Shown here piece after piece: positions 8,997 through 17,686 of a DNA stretch of 64,000 nucleotides; the stretch's first letter is position 1; each line of letters begins with the position of its first letter. Position numbers and translations under genes: made by a program. The notes under the pieces were generated by a model that saw only the letters and a list, made by a program, of their open reading frames with translations, had not been told where the DNA came from and ran no database searches. Origin of the DNA: Planctomycetota bacterium (GTDB taxonomy: Bacteria; Planctomycetota; Phycisphaerae; Phycisphaerales; SM1A02); assembly GCA_021414025.1 (NCBI GenBank), contig JAIOPG010000006.1, forward strand, positions 186,001-250,000, in the 5' to 3' direction.

Positions 8997-9944
8997 ATGA
9001 CTTTCATCCTCGCCTCAGGCCACAGCCCCATCAGCCACGTGCTCGACTCGCCGGTCCGCATCGGCGGCCAGGTGCCATTCAACGGACTCACGCTGCAGGT
9101 GGTCTCGCTCTTCATCGGGCTGGCCCTGTTCCTGGGAGTGCTGCTCTTTGCCAGCAAGAACATCAAGACCGGACCCGAGTCCATGGGGCACCGCCGCTAC
9201 CTCTCCCGCGGCCGCATCGCCCAGTTGATCGAAGTCATCTGCCTCTATCTGCGCGACGAGATGCTGGCGCCGATGATGGGCAAGAAGGACGCCTTCAAGT
9301 ACGCGCCCTTTCTGCTGACGCTGTTCTTCCTGATTCTGGCGCTGAATCTTTTCGGCATGATTCCGCTGCAGGACATGCAGGCCATCACCGGAACCTGGCT
9401 GCAGGACGCCGAGCTCTCGGTGGTCGGCGGAACCGCCACGGCCAACATCACCGTCAACGCGGTGCTGGCGTTCTTCGTCTTCATCGTGGTGCAGGTGCAT
9501 GGTCTGCGCGAGCTCGGCCTCAAGGGCTGGCTCGAGCATCTCTGCGGCGGCCATGAACTGGTCGCCGGCCCCAAGCCGCTGCTGCTGGTGGTGCCGATGA
9601 TCTTTCTGGTCGAGCTGATGGGCCTCATCATCAAGCCCTCGGCTCTCTGCATTCGACTTTTCGCCAACATGTTCGGCGGCCACACGCTGCTGGCCACCTT
9701 CCTGATGTTCGGCGGCATGACTTGGGCGGGCACGCAGAATGGCTGGGCCACCGGCGGCGTCACGCTGCTCTCGGGCCTCTTCGCCGTCGCGATCACCTTC
9801 ATGGAATTGTTCGTCGCCTTCCTGCAAGCGTTTGTGTTCATGTTCCTCAGCGCGGTGTTCATCAGTCTGATGAGCCACCACGACGAGGAGCACGCGCACG
9901 AGGAGCATGATGTGGAAGATGACATTCTGGCGGCGGCGCACTGA
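8997..9944 (+). CDS. atpB: ATP synthase F0 subunit a
   Basis: Subunit a forms the two half-channels of the proton path. The 315-residue protein has five to six membrane helices and the essential arginine in SALCIRLFANMFGGH (Arg220), followed by the C-terminal helix pair ending in FMFLSAVFISLMSHH. The tail is rich in His, Glu and Asp (HHDEEHAHEEHDVEDD), which is unusual and could bind metal, though that is only a guess. There is no clear Shine-Dalgarno before ATG 8997. It lies downstream of the two small membrane proteins and upstream of atpE. Confidence 0.95.
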   Translation: MTFILASGHSPISHVLDSPVRIGGQVPFNGLTLQVVSLFIGLALFLGVLLFASKNIKTGPESMGHRRYLSRGRIAQLIEVICLYLRDEMLAPMMGKKDAFKYAPFLLTLFFLILALNLFGMIPLQDMQAITGTWLQDAELSVVGGTATANITVNAVLAFFVFIVVQVHGLRELGLKGWLEHLCGGHELVAGPKPLLLVVPMIFLVELMGLIIKPSALCIRLFANMFGGHTLLATFLMFGGMTWAGTQNGWATGGVTLLSGLFAVAITFMELFVAFLQAFVFMFLSAVFISLMSHHDEEHAHEEHDVEDDILAAAH

Positions 9945-10029
9945 CTTTTGACGGAACAACTTCGGGTTCGCGTGGACCCGCTCGGACACTGGCCTTGGTT
10001 GTGGGAACCCGGGCTCGAATCGAAACCCT

Positions 10030-10406
<377 letters not shown>

Positions 10407-10414
10407 TTGATCAG

Positions 10415-10455
10415 GTGCGGACCGGCGCGGGCGAAATCCCGCGCCGGCCCCGCAC
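10415..10455 (+). terminator. strong intercistronic hairpin between atpE and atpF (partial terminator or mRNA stabiliser)
   Basis: GTGCGG-A-CCGGCGCGGG pairs with CCCGCGCCGG-CC-CCGCAC around the hexaloop CGAAAT, giving 16 G/C-rich pairs, followed only by ATTT. A second 7-bp hairpin (TTGCAGC/GCTGCAA) follows at 10466-10488. With so short a U-tract it may attenuate or protect the 3' end of the atpE message, raising c over b. That role is inferred. Confidence 0.55.
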
Positions 10456-10513
10456 ATTTCCCGGGTTGCAGCGATGATCATGCTGCAATCCACACTGTAT
10501 TGAGAGGTTTCCC

Positions 10514-11050
10514 ATGAATATTCTTCTTCTTGCTAGCGAGACCGCGGAAGGCGCCGCTCAGAGTCCCCTGGACATGAAGCTGCTTCCCGCCATCAGCACC
10601 GTGGTGGTGTTCCTTGTCGCCCTGGGCATTTTCGCCTTCGTGGTGTGGCCGAAGATCACCAAGGCCCTCGACGCCCGCGACGAGAAGATTCTCGGCGAGA
10701 TCCGCGCCGCCGAGGCCGCTCAGGCCAAGGCCAAGGCCGCCCAGGGCGAGTTCGAGAAGAAGCTTGAGGAGGCGCGCGCCGCCGCCGACGACATGATCCG
10801 CAAGGCTCGTGGAGAGGCCGACCGCCAGGCGGAGGAACTTCGCTCCCGCAGCCAGCGTGAGCTGGACGAGATGCGACAGCGAGCCACGCAGGAGCTTGAG
10901 AGCGCCAAGCGCACCGCGCTGGCCGAAATCCACGCCACCGCCGCGACTCTCGCCACCGCTGTGGCTGGGAAAATTCTCAAGCGCGAGATCCAGCCCGGCG
11001 ACCAGAAGCGCCTGGTGGATGAGAGCCTCGCCGAGATGACCAGTCGCTAA
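10514..11050 (+). CDS. atpF: ATP synthase F0 subunit b
   Basis: Subunit b is the peripheral stalk linking F0 to F1. The 178 residues begin with a membrane helix (about residues 20-43, LLPAISTVVVFLVALGIFAF) followed by VWPKITKALDARDEKI and a long Ala/Glu/Arg coiled coil, exactly the family layout. GAGAGG precedes ATG 10514. Only one b gene is present, so the stalk is probably a homodimer unless a b' gene lies elsewhere. Confidence 0.94.
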   Translation: MNILLLASETAEGAAQSPLDMKLLPAISTVVVFLVALGIFAFVVWPKITKALDARDEKILGEIRAAEAAQAKAKAAQGEFEKKLEEARAAADDMIRKARGEADRQAEELRSRSQRELDEMRQRATQELESAKRTALAEIHATAATLATAVAGKILKREIQPGDQKRLVDESLAEMTSR

Positions 11051-11098
11051 GACCCGACCGAAGCACGCACGCACGAACCATCACTCAACAGGAATCCA

Positions 11099-11716
11099 AT
11101 GCCAGCCCAAGTGGACCGAGTCGCGAAGATGTATGCCGAGAGCCTGCTCTCCCTGGCTTTGGCCAAGGGCGGCGACGTGCCAGCGGAAGTCGGCGCTGAA
11201 CTCGACGAACTCTGCGAACTGGTGCGCGGCAACGCCCCGTTCCGGCAGTTCCTCAAGAGCCCGATCGTGGATGGCAAGAAGCGCGAGCAGAGTCTGAAGA
11301 ACATTTTGCAGGGCAACGTCAGCGACCTGCTGATGAAGTTCATCCTGATCCTCAGCCGCAAGGGCCGTGTTGGTCACCTGCTGGAAGTTGGCGACGCCTA
11401 CGACCAGATCATGCAGGAGCGATTCGGCAAGCTGGAGGTCGATGTCTTCACGGTGGCCGGCGGGGTCATTCCCGAGGACGTCGCCAAGAGCGTTTCCAGT
11501 CGAATCAAGGACACCTACGGCAAGGACGCGGTGCTGCACAGCTATCGCGACGCCAACATGATCGGCGGCATCAAGCTTCGCATCGGCGACCAGCTCATCG
11601 ATGGCAGCGTGGCCACCCGGCTGCGGCGCATGCGCTCGGCCATGATCGACGCGGCGCGGCACGATCTGGCGGTCTCCCCCGACCGCTTCATGGACGACGG
11701 CGGCAAGAAGAACTGA
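11099..11716 (+). CDS. atpH: ATP synthase F1 subunit delta
   Basis: Delta joins the peripheral stalk to the alpha subunits. The 205-residue protein shows the OSCP/delta pattern: an N-terminal helical bundle starting VDRVAKMYAESLLSLA, the central FLKSPIVDGKKREQSLKNIL, and the C-terminal signature DANMIGGIKLRIGDQLIDGSV. AGGAA lies upstream of ATG 11099. It follows atpF and precedes atpA in the standard order. Confidence 0.94.
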   Translation: MPAQVDRVAKMYAESLLSLALAKGGDVPAEVGAELDELCELVRGNAPFRQFLKSPIVDGKKREQSLKNILQGNVSDLLMKFILILSRKGRVGHLLEVGDAYDQIMQERFGKLEVDVFTVAGGVIPEDVAKSVSSRIKDTYGKDAVLHSYRDANMIGGIKLRIGDQLIDGSVATRLRRMRSAMIDAARHDLAVSPDRFMDDGGKKN

Positions 11717-11764
11717 TCACACACGAATTTTCTCACCCATTGACTTTGTACACGGAGCATCACA

Positions 11765-13354
11765 GTGAAGATTAAAACGGACGAAATCACCTCGGTCATC
11801 AAAAAAGAGATCACGCAGTTCAGCCAGCAGCTCGAAGTCTCCGAAGTGGGACAGGTGGTCGAGATCGGCGACGGCATCGCCCGCGTCTACGGCTTGAGCA
11901 AGGCCATGAGCGGCGAGCTGGTCGAGTTCGACTCCGAGGGCGGCGTGGTGACCGGCCAGGTCATGAACCTCGAAACCGACATGGTCGGCGTGGCCATCTT
12001 CGGCAACGCCACCCGCATCCGCGAAGGCGACACCGTCCGCAGCACCAGCCGTCTGCTTGAGGTGCCCGCGGGCCCCGAGCTGCTCGGCCGCGTGGTGGAC
12101 GCCCTGGGCAACGCCGTCGACGGCGGCCCGGCCATCAAAGCCACTGCCAGCATGAAGGTCGACATCGTGGCCCCCGGCATCAAGGAGCGCCAGCCCGTCC
12201 GCGAGCCGCTGCAGTTCGGCGTGAAGGCCGTCGACTCGATGATTCCCGTGGGCCGCGGCCAGCGCGAGCTGGTCATCGGCGACCGCAAGACCGGCAAGAC
12301 CGCCGTCTGCATCGACGCCATCATCAACCAGAAGAAGTATTGGGGCACCCCCGACGCCGTCGTGTGCGTCTATGTCGCCGTCGGCCAGAAGGATTCGACC
12401 GTTGCCGCCGTGGTGGACACGCTCAAGCGCAACGGCGCGATGGAATACACCATCGTGGTCGACGCCGGCGCTGGCACCAGCGCTCCGATGCAGTACATCG
12501 CGCCCTACTCCGGCTGCGCCATGGGCGAGTGGTTCATGTGGCAGGGCAAGCAAGGCAAGACACCGAAGCACGTGCTCTGCGTCTACGACGATCTTTCCAA
12601 GCAGGCCGTCGCTTATCGCGAGCTTTCGCTCTTGCTGCGTCGTCCGCCCGGCCGCGAAGCCTATCCCGGCGACGTCTTCTATCTGCACAGTCGCTTGCTC
12701 GAGCGATCGACCAAGCTCTCGCAGGAGAACGGCGGCGGTTCGCTCACCGCGCTGCCGATCATCGAGACGCAGGAAGGCGACGTGTCCGCCTACATCCCAA
12801 CCAACGTGATTTCGATCACCGACGGTCAGATCTATCTGCAGCCTGAATTGTTCGCCGCGGGTATTCGTCCCGCCATCAACGTGGGCATCTCGGTCAGCCG
12901 CGTCGGTGGAAGCGCGCAGATCAAGGCCATGAAGGAAGTCGCGGGTTCGCTGCGACTCGATCTTGCCTCCTTCCGCGAACTCGAAGCGTTCGCCCAGCTC
13001 GGCACCGAGCTCGACGCCTCCAGTCAGCGGCAGCTTGACCGCGGTGCACGCATGGTGCAGTTGCTCAAGCAGGGACAGTACACGCCGTTTGAAGTCTTCG
13101 ATCAGTGCATCTCGATCTTCGCCGGAAGCAAGGGCCTGCTGGACGATGTTCCGCTGGACCATGTTTCGAGCTTCGAGAAGGATTTGCTGGCGAATTTCCA
13201 CGGACCCAACAAGACCCTTCGCGACCAGCTGGTCGAGAAGAAGTCCTTCAAGGGGCTCGAGGACAACTTCATCGCCGCGATCAAGGCCTTCAAGCAGAAC
13301 TGGCGCGCGCCATCGGATGGCGCCAGCAGCGCCAAGCCCGCCGCCAAGAAATGA
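11765..13354 (+). CDS. atpA: ATP synthase F1 subunit alpha
   Basis: Alpha carries the non-catalytic nucleotide sites of F1. The 529-residue protein has the N-terminal beta barrel, Walker A GDRKTGKT (residues 172-179) and the late signature [17 protein letters not shown]. The start is GTG with GGAG 7 nt upstream. The C-terminus ends in an Ala/Lys-rich tail. Its stop TGA overlaps the ATG of the following deaminase gene by 4 nt (ATGA). The gamma, beta and epsilon genes that normally follow are absent, so the operon is split. Confidence 0.96.
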   Translation: MKIKTDEITSVIKKEITQFSQQLEVSEVGQVVEIGDGIARVYGLSKAMSGELVEFDSEGGVVTGQVMNLETDMVGVAIFGNATRIREGDTVRSTSRLLEVPAGPELLGRVVDALGNAVDGGPAIKATASMKVDIVAPGIKERQPVREPLQFGVKAVDSMIPVGRGQRELVIGDRKTGKTAVCIDAIINQKKYWGTPDAVVCVYVAVGQKDSTVAAVVDTLKRNGAMEYTIVVDAGAGTSAPMQYIAPYSGCAMGEWFMWQGKQGKTPKHVLCVYDDLSKQAVAYRELSLLLRRPPGREAYPGDVFYLHSRLLERSTKLSQENGGGSLTALPIIETQEGDVSAYIPTNVISITDGQIYLQPELFAAGIRPAINVGISVSRVGGSAQIKAMKEVAGSLRLDLASFRELEAFAQLGTELDASSQRQLDRGARMVQLLKQGQYTPFEVFDQCISIFAGSKGLLDDVPLDHVSSFEKDLLANFHGPNKTLRDQLVEKKSFKGLEDNFIAAIKAFKQNWRAPSDGASSAKPAAKK

Positions 13355-13803
13355 TTTCGCCGGAAATCATCCGCGTCGGACTTGATGCGGCGATCGCGGA
13401 GGCCGAAGCGGGCTGGAGCGAAGGCGGCATTCCCATCGGCAGCGCGCTGCTCAATGATCAAGCGGAGGTTGTTGCACGCGGGCACAACATGCGCGTGCAG
13501 TCCGGCGACCCCACGGCGCACGCCGAGGTGAGCTGCATCCGCAACGCGGGCCGTAGACGAGATTGGCGCAAACTGACGCTGGTGAGCACGCTCAGCCCTT
13601 GCCCCATGTGTTCGGGCACGGCAATCCTCTTCAAGATTCCGCGAGTGGTCATCGGCGAGCATCGCACCTTCATGGGCGCCGAGGAGTGGATGCGCCAGCA
13701 GGGGATCCTGCTGCACCTGGTCGACGATGCCCGCTGCGTCGCCCTGATGGAGCGGCTACAGCGCGAGAAGCCGGATCTGTGGGCCGAAGATATTGGCGAG
13801 TGA
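13351..13803 (+). CDS. cytosine deaminase of the yeast FCY1 type
   Basis: A zinc hydrolase expected to deaminate cytosine to uracil in pyrimidine salvage. The 150 residues carry HAE (His57, Glu59) and PCPMC (Cys84, Cys87) as zinc ligands and proton shuttle. From memory, the whole length lines up with yeast FCY1: GGxPIG, RGHNMR, TLSPCxMC, IPRxVxGE, VDDxRC and the C-terminal DWFEDIGE-like WAEDIGE, which is the yeast substrate lid. This is unlike E. coli CodA, which is an amidohydrolase. It is translationally coupled to atpA by an ATGA overlap. A broader nucleoside deaminase role is possible, but the C-terminal lid favours cytosine. Confidence 0.85.
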   Translation: MISPEIIRVGLDAAIAEAEAGWSEGGIPIGSALLNDQAEVVARGHNMRVQSGDPTAHAEVSCIRNAGRRRDWRKLTLVSTLSPCPMCSGTAILFKIPRVVIGEHRTFMGAEEWMRQQGILLHLVDDARCVALMERLQREKPDLWAEDIGE

Positions 13804-13828
13804 GATTGCTTCGTGAGCGAGGTGCTAT

Positions 13829-13923
13829 CAGTCGCTCAGACAACACGCTTTGCGGAAAGAAGTAGCCCCAGTCGCTCAGACAACACGCTTTGCGAAAAAG
13901 GTGGCACCAGTCGCTCAGACAAC
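13829..13923. repeat. three spaced direct repeats CAGTCGCTCAGACAACACGC...
   Basis: A 26-bp unit beginning CAGTCGCTCAGACAAC and ending CTTTGCG occurs at 13829-13854 and 13869-13894, and its first 16 bp again at 13908-13923. Spacing is about 40 bp. The 14-bp gaps are too short for CRISPR spacers and the third copy decays. It may be a decayed tandem duplication or a small regulatory array. Confidence 0.75.
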
Positions 13924-13979
13924 GCTCCGGGGCTCGCGGACTCGCCCCTGCGCTAAACTCGCTTGGTGGTGCCACCTTT
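13897..13979. repeat. 13-bp perfect inverted repeat with 57-bp loop
   Basis: AAAGGTGGCACCA (13897-13909) is the reverse complement of TGGTGCCACCTTT (13967-13979). The third direct repeat lies inside the loop. It could fold in RNA from either strand. Confidence 0.6.
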
Positions 13980-14101
13980 ATTCGCGACGCGGGAAGTCAA
14001 GTGTCACTTAAAGCACTTCGCTCACTGCTCACAACTAAAGTCGCCATTTTGGGGGCACCTCTTTTGCGTCGCTCGGCACAAAGGACTCGCCCTTATCCGC
14101 A

Positions 14102-14131
14102 CACTTGCATACTGACGTCAGTGTGCAAGTG
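14102..14131. terminator. 30-bp near-perfect palindrome at a convergent gene junction
   Basis: CACTTGCATACTGACGTCAG followed by TGTGCAAGTG reads almost the same on both strands, with one mismatched pair and the core ACTGACGTCAGT perfect. It lies 18 bp beyond the stop of the minus-strand CotH gene, a natural place for a bidirectional terminator, but there is no T-tract. A protein-binding palindrome is the alternative. Confidence 0.45.
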
Positions 14132-14148
14132 AGCCAAACACCATTGAT

Positions 14149-16740
14149 TTACGGGCACGCGCCAAAGTCGAGCAGCACCAAGCCGATGTCGCCGCCGTCG
14201 ACTTCGCCTGAGCCGTCGATATCGGTGGGGCAACCGGGGCAGGGGCCGAAGTCCAGCAACACCAGCCCGATGTCGCCGCCATCCACTTCGCCGGAGCCGT
14301 CCAGGTCGTAGGGACAGGGAATGGGAGCGAAGTACGCCGTCAATGTGGTGGCGCCCGTCAGCGTCAGCTCGGTGGTCGGGTTGAACGCATTCGTCAGTGT
14401 TCCATTGAGGTTGGTGAGGGACCAGTGATCAAACTGAAATCCTTCCTTCGCCTGCGCGCTCACCGGAATCGGCACGCCCTTGAAATACACGCCCAGCCAG
14501 GGATAGGGATTCGCCGGCACGCCCGCCGTGCTTCCATCCAGGGCGACCGTGTTGATGGTGACCGTGCCATGGGCCGTGTCGTCGACATTCACAGTGAGAT
14601 TCGCGGTGCCGCTGAGTGCGAACTTCGAGACGATGTGCGAGCGCACCGCGGCGGGCCGCTGCTGGATGTAGTTGCGGATGCGCGTCAGCACGCTCGACCA
14701 ATTCGTGGGTTGGCGCCACCGGTTGACATGCTCGGTCATGCCGGGCGAATAGGTCGCCTGGTATTGATCCAGCGACGCGCTGGCGTTGACCGATGACAGC
14801 GTGGTGTTGAGCAGATCGGCGAAGCGATTGATGAACTTGCGCTTGAAGGTCGTGTTGTCGAGCGACTTGCGCAGCAGGCGCGTGCCGATCTCGTTGTTGC
14901 TCCAATCGCTGCCGTTGGCCGCAGTCGCGTGGGCCAGCGTGTTGTGGTTGGCTCCATCGGCCCAGCCGATCACATAGGAAAAATCCAGTCCCAGCCCGAA
15001 GTCCGTGTCGTAAAGCAGCCAGCGCCAGCGACCGTCCGCACGCGGGTTCGCGCCCTGGGAATTGTCCGGCGTGACCGCCCTCCAAAGCCGCTGGTTGTTG
15101 CCCGGCCAGTCGGTGTTGCCGCACCAGATCTCCATGATGTTGTAATCAATGTAGTTGTCGATGTCGATGCGGCCGGCCAGCGCGGTATAGCCCGCCGCGG
15201 AGGCAAACTTGTTGTTGCCGGCGCGGTTGAGGATGTCGTTGAAATCCGCCAGCAGCGCCGTGTCGCCTTCGGTGGCGCTGGGCCAGCTCCCGTTGCATGA
15301 GCAGATCTCCAACTGCGTGAATTGAGTTTCGCCCAGGCCATAGTGATTGAGGTAGTAGTCCTCGTCGAAGCGGTCGCGGACATTGTGGATGCCCCAGTAT
15401 TCGCCATCCAGAAACACCACGGCCGGACGCGTGAACTGGCGATCGATGCCGGTCGGCCCCGCGAGCGTGCTCACGAACGCATCCCGGAAAATGGCCTGGC
15501 CCCAGTCGTTGCCGCTGTTGCGGAGCAGGAAGGTTTTGAAATTCGCCACGCTCTTGTCCGGGAAGATCTGGTAGTTGAACGGCGCGCTGCCCGTCGGATT
15601 GCGCGCGTAGATGCGCAGGGTCTTGCGCGGTCGGTTCACCGTGGTGCCGCCGTGGATGCGCACGCCGATCTCCCCCTGGAACGCCAGAGCGCCGCCCGTC
15701 TCATAGAACTCGATGTGGCCCGGCCGCTCCCACTCGCTGCCCTCCTGGTAAAAATTGTTGGAGTTGCCGACCACATAGATGCCGGTCTCGGCACTGAAGA
15801 AGTTGGCGCTTGTTGAAGAAATCGAAATCACCGGAAAGGGGTAGCGCCCCACGCCCAGTGGATCGATCAGGTAGCTCTGCGTGGTGATGCGGCTCGGCAG
15901 CACATTGGGCTTGAAGACGCACGCCCGCAGCACGTTGATCTTGTAGACCTCGCCAATGGGCTGCTGCCATCCCTCGTAGTAGGGCGGGCCCACCGCCTGG
16001 CTGTTGGTGGGAATCATGGAGATCCCGTTGGCCTGACCCGCGCGGCTGGAGAGCGTGATCGGACCGGTGTAGGCGGTCGATGACTCGGTCGGGTCGGAGC
16101 CGTCGAGCGTGTAGCGAATGGTGCCACCGATCGCGGTCGTGGTGATGGCCACGGTGGCGGGTGTGGTGCGCATTCCTCCCGGCACGGAGAAGACCGGCTG
16201 CGCAAGAATTTCCGTGGGATATCCCGTCGTGGTGTTGGCCGCACCCGGAGTGGGCTGCGAGAAAAAGTAAAGCGTGCCGGTGCCGTCGGGCTTGCGGCCC
16301 ATCGACAGGTCGGAGGCGATGGCGGTGGATGGAAGGGAATCCACCAGCGTGCCGCCGGCATTGCTGAGCACGATCGGCTCGCCGCCGGCGCTGATCGCCC
16401 ACGAGGTGTGGATCTGCGGTCCATTGGGTCGGTTCTTGCTGGAGGCCCACACCATGAGCTTCTGTCCCGGCTGAATCGTCACATTGCCGAAGAGCCACTT
16501 CATCGGATTTCCCGCGTTGTCGGAAAGCCCCCAGCCCTGCAGGTTCACTGCGGCCGCGTCGGGGTTGTAGAGCTCCACCCAGTCGGAGGAATCTCCATTT
16601 TCATCCTGGATCGTGCTCAGATTGGACGACTGGATCTCGTTGATGCGGATGCCCGCGAGCGCGGGGTTCCCCAGCGAGGTGATGCCGAGCGTCGCAACCA
16701 ACCACGAACCAAAGAATGAGGGCCGACGGATGCGTGACAT
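14149..16740 (-). CDS. secreted multidomain CotH-kinase protein with lamin-tail domain and dockerin-like tag
   Basis: An 863-residue exported protein. In order: signal peptide (residues 1-30), lamin-tail domain (about 30-165, INEIQSSN...SDWVELYNP), a chitobiase C-terminal-like beta domain (about 175-245, GGTIRYTLDGSDPTES), the CotH kinase-like region (about 330-650, with GVRIHGGTTVNRPRKT, DGEYWGIHNVRDRFDEDYY and LLYDTDFGLG), a bacterial-repeat-like domain (about 700-800), and a double EF-hand tag (about 805-863). CotH proteins phosphorylate spore-coat proteins in Bacillus; planctomycete homologues have unknown substrates. The start at 16740 is preceded by GGTGGAG; an upstream in-frame ATG at 16767 lacks one. 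The tag is shared with eight other proteins here. Confidence 0.85.
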   Translation of the reverse strand: MSRIRRPSFFGSWLVATLGITSLGNPALAGIRINEIQSSNLSTIQDENGDSSDWVELYNPDAAAVNLQGWGLSDNAGNPMKWLFGNVTIQPGQKLMVWASSKNRPNGPQIHTSWAISAGGEPIVLSNAGGTLVDSLPSTAIASDLSMGRKPDGTGTLYFFSQPTPGAANTTTGYPTEILAQPVFSVPGGMRTTPATVAITTTAIGGTIRYTLDGSDPTESSTAYTGPITLSSRAGQANGISMIPTNSQAVGPPYYEGWQQPIGEVYKINVLRACVFKPNVLPSRITTQSYLIDPLGVGRYPFPVISISSTSANFFSAETGIYVVGNSNNFYQEGSEWERPGHIEFYETGGALAFQGEIGVRIHGGTTVNRPRKTLRIYARNPTGSAPFNYQIFPDKSVANFKTFLLRNSGNDWGQAIFRDAFVSTLAGPTGIDRQFTRPAVVFLDGEYWGIHNVRDRFDEDYYLNHYGLGETQFTQLEICSCNGSWPSATEGDTALLADFNDILNRAGNNKFASAAGYTALAGRIDIDNYIDYNIMEIWCGNTDWPGNNQRLWRAVTPDNSQGANPRADGRWRWLLYDTDFGLGLDFSYVIGWADGANHNTLAHATAANGSDWSNNEIGTRLLRKSLDNTTFKRKFINRFADLLNTTLSSVNASASLDQYQATYSPGMTEHVNRWRQPTNWSSVLTRIRNYIQQRPAAVRSHIVSKFALSGTANLTVNVDDTAHGTVTINTVALDGSTAGVPANPYPWLGVYFKGVPIPVSAQAKEGFQFDHWSLTNLNGTLTNAFNPTTELTLTGATTLTAYFAPIPCPYDLDGSGEVDGGDIGLVLLDFGPCPGCPTDIDGSGEVDGGDIGLVLLDFGACP

Positions 16741-17050
16741 GTCTCCACCATATCCCATGAAACCCATTCAAACAAAGATCCCCGGGGAATTTGGCTGAAA
16801 TTGCAACCTTCAATTTGACTCGGTTTGATCCCGTGCTAAATGTTTGCCCACGGGTCGAAATCCGACCGATCCGTAGTTCCTAGTTGTCGGACGAGAGAGT
16901 TGGCTTAAAGGGTTCTAAAAAATATCGGGTCTGGAGTGCAAGATTTGTGGCTTTTTATCCCACGAATCCGCCGTTTCGCTGTGGTTATGCCGGGCATGCG
17001 CCCGCGACGCACGAGCGGTGATTTCCTTTCAATCGAGCTGGAGCAATCAC
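16741..17050. other. divergent intergenic region with no recognised element
   Basis: This 310-bp gap separates the divergent CotH and PEP-CTERM genes, so it must hold promoters for both. TTGACT at 16815 followed 16 nt later by TAAATG is the best plus-strand guess, but the second box is weak. No hairpin, tRNA or small gene was recognised. Confidence 0.4.
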
Positions 17051-17647
17051 ATGAAATCATTGACCGCTGTTCTGACCATCGCTTCACTGTCAGCGTCCGC
17101 GAGCGCCTTGACCGTGCTGGAAACCCAATCCGCCTGGACCGGCGGGTTCATCACAAACGTTTCAAATGGGCCGGTGGTTTACAACTTCGGCGAATCCTTC
17201 CAGGTGCCGTTGTCGGGCGACACCATCTTTGACAAGGGATTCCTGAATGTCCGCACACTGCAGGGTCGTACCGTGACCATGGGCATCGCCGCGTACACGC
17301 CCGTGGGTTCCACCATCGGGTCGCCGATTTCAACGCAGTCCTTCAATGTGATCGGCAACGGCCTCTGGCAGCAGCTCGCCTTTGACCCGATCGACATTCC
17401 GCTGACTCCGGGTGGTTTTTACGCTCTCTTCGTTCAGGCCACGCTCTCTCCCGTGTCGTTCGACATCGGGTCCACTCCGGGAACGGCGTATGTCCCGGGC
17501 CGCTACCTCGTGGGTCCCAACTTGCCGGGCACCATCCAGAATTTCGCCTCCGACGACGCGGCGTTCCGGGTTGAGCTGGTGCCCGCTCCGGGTGCGCTCG
17601 CGCTGCTCATCGGCGCCGTGCCCTTGTTCCGCCGCCGGAACAAGTAG
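17051..17647 (+). CDS. secreted protein with PEP-CTERM-like anchor
   Basis: A 198-residue exported protein of unknown function. It has a signal peptide (residues 1-19, LTAVLTIASLSASASA), a beta-rich middle without a family I can name, and a C-terminal sorting tail VPAPGALALLIGAVPLFRRR. That tail follows the PEP-CTERM plan (short motif, hydrophobic helix, basic end) recognised by exosortase-type enzymes in other bacteria. The body mentions no catalytic motif. ATG 17051 is preferred to ATG 17018 because it starts the signal peptide and has GGAG upstream. Confidence 0.75.
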   Translation: MKSLTAVLTIASLSASASALTVLETQSAWTGGFITNVSNGPVVYNFGESFQVPLSGDTIFDKGFLNVRTLQGRTVTMGIAAYTPVGSTIGSPISTQSFNVIGNGLWQQLAFDPIDIPLTPGGFYALFVQATLSPVSFDIGSTPGTAYVPGRYLVGPNLPGTIQNFASDDAAFRVELVPAPGALALLIGAVPLFRRRNK

Positions 17648-17686
17648 ACGAAGCAGAATGTTGCCGGGCGCAGTGAGCGCCGAAGA

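Larger units (their letters stand above)
13804..14148. other. non-coding, repeat-rich intergenic region
   Basis: This stretch of about 345 bp between two convergent genes has no credible gene. It holds three direct repeats, a long-range inverted repeat and a 30-bp palindrome, listed separately, plus loose echoes of the same words (GGACTCGCCC occurs twice, near 13938 and 14088). Confidence 0.6.

Noticed and set aside
13829-13923. Possible CRISPR array.
   Set aside because: Only three units, spacers about 14 bp, the last unit truncated, and no cas genes nearby.
16815-16842. TTGACT - 16 nt - TAAATG as a promoter for the PEP-CTERM gene.
   Set aside because: The second box matches the consensus poorly and lies over 200 bp from the start codon; kept only as a note.
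16848-16870. GGGTCGAAATCC resembling a tRNA T-arm.
   Set aside because: No acceptor stem or anticodon arm can be folded around it.
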